5,039 nucleotides of DNA from positions 1 through 5,039 of the forward strand of contig JAHDHN010000030.1 in NCBI GenBank assembly GCA_020631295.1. The letters are read 5' to 3'. The notes under the pieces were generated by a model. That model ran no database searches and was not told where the DNA came from. It worked only from the letters and a program-made list of their open reading frames with translations. Positions 1-5,039 of this stretch are shown one piece after another (positions within the stretch are counted from its first letter, which is position 1; each line of letters begins with the position of its first letter). The position numbers and the translations under genes were made by a program. Origin of the DNA: Rickettsiales bacterium. GTDB taxonomy: Bacteria; Pseudomonadota; Alphaproteobacteria; Rickettsiales; UBA8987.

Positions 1-837
1 GGCAAGGGCAATGACCAGGTGCGCTTTGAGCTGGGCTATTATGCGCATAAGCCGGATGTAAAAATCATTGCGCCATGGCGTGAGTGGGGCTTAAATTCCC
101 GTACCAAGCTGCTGGAATATGCGCGTGCACGCCAGATCCATATTCCAACCAATAAAGAAGATGAGCCGCCATATTCGATTGATGCGAATTTGCTGCATGT
201 GTCCTATGAAGGCAAATCGCTGGAAGATCCGTGGAATCACCCGACCGATATTCCTTATGCACTGACCGTATCGCCAGAGGACGCGCCGGATAAGGTAACC
301 GAGATTGAAATTGAGTTTGAAAAAGGCGACCCGGTAGCCATTGATGGTGAACGCCTGTCACCGGCTGCTATGCTGCAGCGCCTTAATGAGTTGGGCGGGC
401 AAAACGGTATTGGCCGCATTGATATTGTGGAAAACCGTTTTGTGGGCATGAAATCCCGCGGAATTTATGAAACACCGGGCGGCACAGTGCTGTTAGAAGC
501 GCACCGCGCGATTGAGAGCGTGACCTTGGACCGTGAGGTGATTCACTTAAAAGACGAACTGATGCCGCGCTACGCGACGCTGATTTATAACGGCTTTTGG
601 TGGAGCCCAGAGCGCCGCATGCTGCAGGCTGCCATTGATGAGAGCCAGCATAATGTGAACGGCACGGCGCGCGTGCGCCTGTATAAAGGCTCTGTCATGG
701 CGGTGGGCCGTAAGTCGGACAATAGTATCTATAGCGAAGCGCATGTGACCTTCGAGGAAGACGAAGTATACGATCAGCGCGACGCCGAAGGCTTCATCAA
801 GCTCAATGCGCTAAGGTTAAGATTGTCTGGGAAGTAG
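1..837 (+). CDS. argG: Argininosuccinate synthase, C-terminal part (5' end outside window)
   Basis: Argininosuccinate synthase joins citrulline and aspartate using ATP in the cytoplasm, the penultimate step of arginine synthesis. The reading frame is open from base 1 and starts in the family motif GKGNDQVRFEL, so the GTG at 19 is an internal valine and not a start. The visible 278 residues are about two thirds of a usual protein of about 400. The missing part holds the N-terminal ATP-binding loop. Seen family blocks include IAPWREW, SRTKLLEYA, EPPYSIDANLLHVSYEGK, ENRFVGMKSRGIYETPGG, DELMPRYA and the C-terminal EGFIKLNALRLRL. These support the family strongly and the overall style is alphaproteobacterial. 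The gene ends in TAG followed directly by TAA (835-840). No Rho-independent terminator is visible before the next gene, so some readthrough into fic is possible. No damage is seen in the visible part. Confidence 0.97.
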   Translation, partial: GKGNDQVRFELGYYAHKPDVKIIAPWREWGLNSRTKLLEYARARQIHIPTNKEDEPPYSIDANLLHVSYEGKSLEDPWNHPTDIPYALTVSPEDAPDKVTEIEIEFEKGDPVAIDGERLSPAAMLQRLNELGGQNGIGRIDIVENRFVGMKSRGIYETPGGTVLLEAHRAIESVTLDREVIHLKDELMPRYATLIYNGFWWSPERRMLQAAIDESQHNVNGTARVRLYKGSVMAVGRKSDNSIYSEAHVTFEEDEVYDQRDAEGFIKLNALRLRLSGK

Positions 838-871
838 TAATACGAATTGGTATATATGATCGAAATATTCC

Positions 872-900
872 TTTTTATCGATCATTATTCATGTTATTAT
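872..900 (+). promoter_or_regulatory. Candidate extended -10 promoter for fic
   Basis: An extended -10 element, TG at 892-893 followed after one base by TATTAT at 895-900, lies 17 bp after a poor -35 (TTTTTA, 872-877). This would start transcription near 907 and leave a leader of only about 20 bases. It sits inside the inverted-repeat array, so a protein bound there would block RNA polymerase. A second AT-rich candidate, TATATAT at 851-857, has no clear -35 and would start further upstream. The assignment is by eye only. Confidence 0.4.
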
Positions 901-911
901 GATTGATAAAA

Positions 912-918
912 GTGAGGA
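912..918 (+). promoter_or_regulatory. Ribosome binding site of fic
   Basis: GTGAGGA ends 9 bases before the ATG at 928 and is a good Shine-Dalgarno match. It decides the start: the next in-frame ATG, codon 24, would remove the conserved tryptophan-rich beginning of the DUF4172 domain. The site lies in the 11-base loop between the arms of the 899-929 inverted repeat, and the start codon overlaps the right arm. Confidence 0.75.
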
Positions 919-927
919 ATATCAATC

Positions 928-2049
928 ATGTGGCATGCAGCTTACTGGAATTGGCAACGTAAAGACTGGCCAATATTTACCTATGATACAGAAAAAATGT
1001 TGCCTTATGAAATGGAATACCAGTTTCAATTGGGTCGGCAGCAGGCGCTGACTGCACAAATCACTTCTGCACAGCAGCGCATGTTGCAGATAGAAATGCT
1101 TTCTGAAGAGGGTATCAGCAGTGCCGCTATTGAAGGTGAGTATCTGGACCGGCATAGTGTGCAGTCTTCCTTGCAGCGGCATTTTGGTATGCAAGTAGAG
1201 GTGGATAGACACCACCCTCAAGAAGCTGGCATGGCGGCATTAATGTGGGAACTATATAGTACATTTTCAGAGCCATTATCGCATGAAATGTTATTGGGCT
1301 GGCATGCTATAGTAATGCAAGGCCAACCGCATGCTGTACCTGGGAAGTACCGCTCTTCTGCAGAGCCCATGCAAGTAGTATCAGGCCCAATGCACCGCCC
1401 GACTGTGCATTTTGAGGCGCCGCCTTCGAAGCGCGTAAATGCAGAAATGACACGCTTTATACGCTGGTATAATGATAGCGCGCCTGAAGGTGTAACACCA
1501 TTATTACCGCTTACGCGTGCGGCAATCACGCATCTGTATTTTGTATCCATACATCCATTTGAAGACGGCAATGGGCGCATGGCGCGTGCCTTGATGGAGA
1601 AAGCATTGGCAGAAGCATGTGGTGCGCCCACGCTCACGGCTGTATCGCTGCATATTCAAACAGAGAAAAAGGCGTATTATGATGCGTTAGAGCGTAATAA
1701 TAAGCAGAATCAAATTGATGATTGGCTGGAGTATATGGCAGCTACACTCATTCAGGCACAACAACAAACACCTGCCTATATAGAGATGGTTATCTACAAA
1801 ACCCGTTTGTTCGACCGCTTTAAAGAGGCATTAAACCCACGCCAATGCAAGGCGTTGGAACGCATTTTGAGGCATGGAAAAGATGGGTTTAAAGGCGGAT
1901 TGAGTGCAAAAAAATACCAACATATTACTGGTGCAGCCACAGCTACCGCCACACGAGATTTACGCGCATTAGTCACGTTGGGTATTTTATACCGCACTGG
2001 TGAGAAAAAAGGTGCACGTTATTGGTTGGTAGACCAGCTACCCGAGTGA
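928..2049 (+). CDS. Class II Fic family protein (DUF4172 - Fic - winged HTH), probable AMPylator and autoregulator
   Basis: Fic enzymes transfer AMP from ATP to a hydroxyl side chain of a target protein. Three parts are visible in this 373-residue protein. Residues 1-90 match the DUF4172 N-terminal domain (WNW..DWPIF start, then an alpha-helical region) and contain the inhibitory motif [ST]xxxE[GN] as S65-AAI-E69-G70, the class II arrangement in which inhibitor and enzyme are one chain. Residues 110-275 are the Fic fold, with PGKYR at 138-142, the target-docking flap near VHFEAPP (160-166) and an intact catalytic motif HPFEDGNGR at 209-217 (His209, Asp213, Asn215, Arg217). Residues 300-368 look like a winged helix-turn-helix, with the candidate recognition region at about 334-354 and a wing at YRTGEKKGARYWLV. 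With all key residues present it should be an active but self-inhibited AMPylator. The target cannot be told from sequence. The C-terminal DNA-binding domain and the repeated dyads over its promoter suggest that it represses its own gene. The 3' end overlaps the convergent exoD gene by 12 bp. No separate antitoxin gene is adjacent. Confidence 0.93.
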   Translation: MWHAAYWNWQRKDWPIFTYDTEKMLPYEMEYQFQLGRQQALTAQITSAQQRMLQIEMLSEEGISSAAIEGEYLDRHSVQSSLQRHFGMQVEVDRHHPQEAGMAALMWELYSTFSEPLSHEMLLGWHAIVMQGQPHAVPGKYRSSAEPMQVVSGPMHRPTVHFEAPPSKRVNAEMTRFIRWYNDSAPEGVTPLLPLTRAAITHLYFVSIHPFEDGNGRMARALMEKALAEACGAPTLTAVSLHIQTEKKAYYDALERNNKQNQIDDWLEYMAATLIQAQQQTPAYIEMVIYKTRLFDRFKEALNPRQCKALERILRHGKDGFKGGLSAKKYQHITGAATATATRDLRALVTLGILYRTGEKKGARYWLVDQLPE

Positions 2050-2646
2050 TAGCAGCGCTTTAAGTGCTTCGAGTCCTAGGATATAGGCCGCGATGGCCAG
2101 GGCCATGCCAATGAGGCTGATGAGTATACCGGCCAAGATTGCTAGCCCATCACGTTCCAATAACCCCAACCCCATCACCACAATGCCCATGCTGGGAACC
2201 GTGTTGGTGAGCGGAAAGGGCAGTGCTACAAAGCAGGCGGCCAGTACACATGCCACACCAGTAAGGCGTATGCCCAGTGATGAGGCAGAGAGCCATAGCA
2301 AGCGCGGACGGCTGAGGCGCTCATAGCGCGCCATCCAAGGTGCCAGCTTTTGTTCGGTGCTGGTAAGCAGCGCGGTAGAAATCTGTTTATTTGCTAAGCG
2401 CTTGGGTAGCCACAGGCTGGTGCGCCCGGCTGCAATTTGGCTGGCAATCAGCAGCAGCGGAATGGCCAGCAAAGTGCCATAGCCCACCGCAGGCACAGGC
2501 AATGCTGCCGGTGCGGCAATCAGCACCAATAACAGGCCAATGCCTGTGGTGTGTGTGTGTTGTAAAATGCGTTGCAGCGATAAAGACGGCTTGTCGCCAG
2601 CTTCGGTAATCAAGCGTTTGAATAAAGCCGATACGGCATCCGTCAT
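2038..2646 (-). CDS. exoD: ExoD family membrane protein (exopolysaccharide synthesis related)
   Basis: This 202-residue protein resembles the ExoD family, named from a rhizobial gene needed for normal exopolysaccharide and alkali tolerance; its molecular activity is not established. The start is soluble (1-33) with the usual LSLQRIL stretch. Hydrophobic segments follow at about 35-73, then a basic loop GRTSLWLPKRLANK (74-87), an amphipathic stretch to about 115, and further membrane segments at 120-162 and 166-196. Family signatures seen are the paired proline motifs APAALPVP (45-52) and ALPFPLTNTVPS (141-152), and GLLERDG (161-167). The two proline motifs suggest a two-fold repeated fold. 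The ATG at 2646 is 3 bp after the stop of the upstream symporter and lacks a good Shine-Dalgarno sequence, so translation is probably coupled. The stop codon lies inside the 3' end of the convergent fic gene. The family is clear, but the physiological role here is inferred from the name only. Confidence 0.88.
   Translation of the reverse strand: MTDAVSALFKRLITEAGDKPSLSLQRILQHTHTTGIGLLLVLIAAPAALPVPAVGYGTLLAIPLLLIASQIAAGRTSLWLPKRLANKQISTALLTSTEQKLAPWMARYERLSRPRLLWLSASSLGIRLTGVACVLAACFVALPFPLTNTVPSMGIVVMGLGLLERDGLAILAGILISLIGMALAIAAYILGLEALKALLSLG
2549..2560. repeat. Short (GT)6 dinucleotide tract inside exoD
   Basis: Six GT units on the plus strand, read as (CA)n on the coding strand, encode His-Thr-His-Thr at residues 30-33 of the ExoD protein, just before the first membrane segment. 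A change of one unit would shift the frame early in the gene. Six units is short for a phase-variable tract, so this may be chance. Confidence 0.5.
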
Positions 2647-2649
2647 AGG

Positions 2650-3858
2650 TTACTTTTTGCCGTTATCGTCGTCGTCAAAATCTACCAGCCTGTCTACCAC
2701 GCCGGTTACCACCAAATCACCCGATACATTAATGGCGGTGCGGATCATGTCCAGCACACGGTCAATAGCCAGAATCAGGCCCACAGCATCCAACGGCAAG
2801 CCGATGGAGGTAAGGATGGTACCGAGCATGATGATGCCTGCGCTTGGAATGCCCGCCGTACCAATGCTTGCCAGCGTGGCGGTGAGCACCACAGTGGCCA
2901 GCTGCATGGTGGTGAGGTCAATACCCATGGCTTGTGCAATGAAGACCACGCAAATACCTTGATAGAGTGCCGTGCCGTCCATGTTAATGGTGGCGCCAAG
3001 CGGCAATACAAAGCTTGTGCTATGCTCCGAATATTTCAGCTTATTGCGCGCGGTTTGCATGGTAACAGGCAGCGTGGCAGAGCTGGAAGAGGTGGAGAAA
3101 GCAAGCAACAATGCATTGGCCGCACGCTTGATGAAAGAAAAGGGCGACATACGCACAATGGTTACCAGCAGCCCGCCATAGACTAGGCCCACATGCAACA
3201 AGGCGGTGATGAAGAAGGTAAATACCAGCAGGCTCAAGCTCGCAAAAATTTCGATGCCTTGCGTAGCCACGGTTTTGGCCACCAGACCGGCCACACCGTA
3301 TGGCGTGACTTTCATGATCCACCCAGTCATCTTGATCATAATATGAGCGCACGCCTCGTTCCAGGCCACGAATGGCTTGGCCACCTTACCCAGTGCAGCG
3401 GCAGCCACACCCAGGAAAATAGCAAAGAACAGCATTTGCAGCATGTTACCTTCAGCAATCGCGCCAATTGGGTTAGATGGAATGAGTGCCAGGATAATTT
3501 CACCTACGCTACGTGCTTCGCCTTCTGGCATTTGGAAGCTTTCTGCACCGTCCAAATTCACGCCACTGCCAGGCTCAATCACATGGGCCATCACCAAGCC
3601 CAGCACAATGGCAAAACAGGTGGTGCACATATAGGTCAGTACCGCAATGCCACCCATTTTACCCAGCGTTTTAGTGTCTTCCATATGGGTAATGCCGGCA
3701 ATCACCGAGGTAAATACCAATGGCACTACCAGCATCTTAATCAGCTTGATGAAGAACACACCGAAGAAGGAGAGATACTCCACCGAAAAAGCCGGTGCGA
3801 GCAGCCCGCAGATGATGCCAAATACCATGGCGATGATTATTTGCTTCCATAAATCCAT
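2650..3858 (-). CDS. Dicarboxylate/amino acid:cation symporter (DAACS family, GltP/DctA-like)
   Basis: This inner-membrane protein should import an acidic amino acid or C4-dicarboxylate with Na+ or H+. It has 402 residues, slightly short for a family usually near 400-440. Hallmarks of the GltPh fold appear in order: N-terminal scaffold helices with KMLVVPLVFTSVI (41-53), the serine-rich hairpin HP1 (STSSSSATLP, 255-264), the NMDGT cation and substrate motif at 292-296, hairpin HP2 (SIGTAGIPSAG, 331-341), and the helix-8 signature DRVLDMIRTAINVSGD (366-381). In that helix Asp370, Arg373, Thr374 and Asn377 match the GltPh substrate and cation residues; the arginine that holds the side-chain carboxylate is present, which favours glutamate, aspartate or a dicarboxylate over neutral substrates. 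The HP1 arginine of GltPh is serine here. The tail is acidic (DFDDDDNGKK). The start is supported by a strong ribosome binding site. exoD follows after 3 bp. Exact substrate and coupling ion cannot be decided from sequence. Confidence 0.94.
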   Translation of the reverse strand: MDLWKQIIIAMVFGIICGLLAPAFSVEYLSFFGVFFIKLIKMLVVPLVFTSVIAGITHMEDTKTLGKMGGIAVLTYMCTTCFAIVLGLVMAHVIEPGSGVNLDGAESFQMPEGEARSVGEIILALIPSNPIGAIAEGNMLQMLFFAIFLGVAAAALGKVAKPFVAWNEACAHIMIKMTGWIMKVTPYGVAGLVAKTVATQGIEIFASLSLLVFTFFITALLHVGLVYGGLLVTIVRMSPFSFIKRAANALLLAFSTSSSSATLPVTMQTARNKLKYSEHSTSFVLPLGATINMDGTALYQGICVVFIAQAMGIDLTTMQLATVVLTATLASIGTAGIPSAGIIMLGTILTSIGLPLDAVGLILAIDRVLDMIRTAINVSGDLVVTGVVDRLVDFDDDDNGKK

Positions 3859-3864
3859 GAGAGC

Positions 3865-3872
3865 GTCCTTCT
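3865..3872 (-). promoter_or_regulatory. Ribosome binding site of the symporter gene
   Basis: On the minus strand AGAAGGAC lies 6 bases before the ATG at 3858-3856. It is a strong Shine-Dalgarno match and supports this start. By contrast, the exoD start downstream has no comparable site. Confidence 0.75.
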
Positions 3873-3927
3873 TTTAGAATCAATGCAGCAGTCATACATG
3901 GTTCAAGGGTTATGTCTAGAGTCTGTT

Positions 3928-3948
3928 CCCTGTGGCTTGTCCACAGGG
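3928..3948. other. Perfect 8-bp dyad / hairpin between the PBP2 gene and the symporter gene
   Basis: The arms CCCTGTGG (3928-3935) and CCACAGGG (3941-3948) are perfect reverse complements around a 5-base loop, giving a stable G+C-rich stem in RNA of either strand. No T-run follows on either strand, so it is not a standard Rho-independent terminator. It lies 70 bases before the symporter start and 83 bases after the PBP2 stop, and so could be an operator, a leader hairpin or a 3'-end stabilising stem. A weaker 5-bp stem (TGCGG/CCGCA, 3986-4000) lies nearby. The rest of the 3859-4031 gap shows no gene and no clear promoter. Confidence 0.5.
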
Positions 3949-4031
3949 TCAAATGGTGCTGCAACATAACTGTTACATTTGATCCTGCGGTCGAGCCGCA
4001 TGAAACAATATTGGTTACAAAAACAATAATA

Positions 4032-5039
4032 TTACCCCATCACATCCACGGTCTGTTGTACAATCTTATGGGCAAGCCTGGCCGCGGCAGAGCCGGAGCC
4101 GCCATGCTCAATGGCCACACAAAGTGCATATTTGGGTGCGCTCACCGGTGCGTACCCCACAAACATCGCATGATGTCTGTCTTGCCGTGCTTGCGGAATA
4201 TCATTGCCATACAGCTTGTTTTTGGTTTGTGAGGTGCCTGTTTTTCCTGCAAATTGATAGCGCGGATCGGTATGTTTAGCACCGCGTGCAGTGCCTGTGC
4301 TGCCATTTACAACCATATTCATGCCTTGTTGAATAATGCGCAAAATGGCTGGGTCTAGCTTTAAGGTTTCTGCTGGGCTGGGCACATGCTGCGGCGCAGG
4401 CAGAATGAGGCGTGGCTCTATGGCACGGCCGGTGGCCAGGCGCGCACTCATCACCGCAAGCTGCAATGGTGTGGTGGCCACAAAGCCTTGCCCGATGGAG
4501 CTATTGAGCGTGTCTCCCTGGAACCAGGGTGATTCAAAACGCTGTTGCTTCCAGGCTTTGGTGGGAATGGTGCCGCTGCGGATGGTGTCTAGTGGCAGGT
4601 CATAATCACTGCCTAGGCCAAGCCTGTGTGCCATATCTGCAATGGCGTCCATGCCAATTTGGCTGGCAACGTTATAGAAAAATACATTGCAGGATTGTGC
4701 AATGGCTTGGTGCACATTCAAGCTGCCATGGCCGCCGCGTTTCCAGCAATGGAAATTACGGTTTCCGCTTTTAAAATGCCCAGGGCAATGGATGCGTGAG
4801 CGGGAGGAAATCACGCCTGCCTCCAACGCTGCTGCTGCGGTGACCAGCTTGAAGGTAGAGCCAGGCGGGTATGGGTTGGACACAGCCTTATATTGCAGTG
4901 GCTTGTCGTAATGATGCAGAATCTTGTTCCACTCTGTGGTGCTGATACCTTTGATCAGCTGATTGCCATCATAATTAGGGACGGAGCTGAGCGCTAAAAT
5001 ATCACCGCTTTGGCAATCTATCACCGCTGCACTTGCGGC
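4032..5039 (-). CDS. mrdA: Penicillin-binding protein 2, transpeptidase domain (5' end outside window)
   Basis: PBP2 is the class B transpeptidase of the elongasome, cross-linking peptidoglycan in the periplasm with RodA and the MreBCD proteins. The frame is open to the window edge, so the GTG at 5024 is an internal valine (AASAAVIDCQSGDILALSS). The 335 visible residues are the C-terminal half of a protein that is usually about 600 long. The anchor helix and dimerisation domain are missing. All three active-site motifs are intact in visible numbering: SxxK as S61-TFK inside YPPGSTFK, SxN as S116-C-N118, and KTG at 266-268 in GKTGTSQ. Other family blocks are GDTLNSSIGQG and HAMFVGYAP. PBP2 rather than FtsI is favoured by YPPGSTF, the CWKRGGHG block and EHGGSGS. 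Cys85, Cys98, His104 and Cys117 look like a structural metal site. The chain ends at VMG with no long tail. It lies on the same strand as the symporter, 173 bp upstream of it. Confidence 0.94.
   Translation of the reverse strand, partial: AASAAVIDCQSGDILALSSVPNYDGNQLIKGISTTEWNKILHHYDKPLQYKAVSNPYPPGSTFKLVTAAAALEAGVISSRSRIHCPGHFKSGNRNFHCWKRGGHGSLNVHQAIAQSCNVFFYNVASQIGMDAIADMAHRLGLGSDYDLPLDTIRSGTIPTKAWKQQRFESPWFQGDTLNSSIGQGFVATTPLQLAVMSARLATGRAIEPRLILPAPQHVPSPAETLKLDPAILRIIQQGMNMVVNGSTGTARGAKHTDPRYQFAGKTGTSQTKNKLYGNDIPQARQDRHHAMFVGYAPVSAPKYALCVAIEHGGSGSAAARLAHKIVQQTVDVMG

Larger units (their letters stand above)
856..929. promoter_or_regulatory. Phased array of four inverted half-sites, probable operator of fic
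   Basis: Four copies of a 9-bp element with consensus ATGATYGAT lie in alternating orientation: 856-864 forward (8 of 9, last base A), 877-885 reverse, 899-907 forward and 921-929 reverse. Start-to-start spacing is 21, 22 and 22 bp, close to two helical turns, so all four would face the same side of the DNA. They form two dyads. The first has perfect 8-bp arms (856-863 and 878-885). The second has perfect 10-bp arms (899-908 and 920-929) and covers the ribosome binding site and the first two bases of the fic ATG. The repeats are read directly from the sequence. That they bind a regulator, most simply the winged-helix domain of the downstream Fic protein, is inference. The position over the likely promoter fits repression. 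Confidence 0.7.

Noticed and set aside
19..21. GTG as start of argG
   Set aside because: The frame stays open to base 1 and the upstream codons give the family motif GKGNDQ, so the gene simply runs off the window.
856..885. Rho-independent terminator of argG
   Set aside because: The arms are A/T-rich with a 14-base spacer. The T-run lies in the loop and not after the stem. The sequence fits an operator half of the four-site array better.
2001..2040. Terminator of exoD (T-run on the minus strand inside the fic 3' end)
   Set aside because: There is a six-base T-run on the minus strand at 2010-2005, but no stable stem directly before it; it is explained by Lys codons of fic.
928..2049. Fic as half of a two-gene toxin-antitoxin pair
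   Set aside because: The inhibitory motif is inside the same chain (S65xxxE69G70) and there is no small adjacent gene; the upstream gap is only 90 bp and the downstream gene is exoD.
3193..3852. Long plus-strand reading frame opposite the symporter
   Set aside because: It is a shadow of the symporter gene. Its composition (many His, Gln and Asn) is unlike a real protein and it has no family match that I recognise.
3938..3946. DnaA box (TTGTCCACA)
   Set aside because: It differs from the strict consensus at a key position, is a single copy and is part of the 3928-3948 dyad. No origin-like cluster is present.
1..5039. tRNA, rRNA, CRISPR array or insertion sequence
   Set aside because: No cloverleaf-like stretch, spaced direct-repeat array, transposase or terminal inverted repeats with target duplication could be found by eye.

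Overview
The window suggests a chromosomal segment of an alphaproteobacterium with a mid-range G+C content. This rests on the style of the argininosuccinate synthase and of penicillin-binding protein 2 (PBP2), both of which resemble alphaproteobacterial versions by eye; no search was run. Both ends cut through genes, so argG lacks its N-terminus and the PBP2 gene lacks its 5' part.

Layout: (1) 1-837, plus strand, the C-terminal two thirds of argG, ending in a tandem TAG-TAA stop. (2) 838-927, a 90-bp AT-rich gap with four copies of a 9-bp half-site (ATGATYGAT) in alternating orientation every 21-22 bp, running up to and over the start codon of the next gene. (3) 928-2049, plus strand, a 373-residue class II Fic protein: DUF4172-type N-terminal domain with its own inhibitory helix, an intact Fic catalytic motif, and a C-terminal winged helix-turn-helix. 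(4) 2038-2646, minus strand, an ExoD-family membrane protein that converges on fic and overlaps it by 12 bp. (5) 2650-3858, minus strand, a dicarboxylate/amino acid:cation symporter placed 3 bp upstream of exoD. (6) 3859-4031, a 173-bp gap holding a strong 8-bp-stem dyad but no convincing terminator. (7) 4032-5039, minus strand, the transpeptidase part of PBP2 (MrdA-like) with all three active-site motifs and a probable Cys-Cys-His-Cys metal site.

The genes do not form one pathway. argG (arginine synthesis) and mrdA (cell elongation) are core genes. The symporter and exoD look like a translationally coupled pair. The Fic gene is an accessory-looking, self-contained regulator or AMPylator wedged between argG and exoD. 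The most interesting signal is the phased operator-like array over its promoter and start codon. Together with the DNA-binding domain in the protein, it suggests that the Fic protein represses its own gene.
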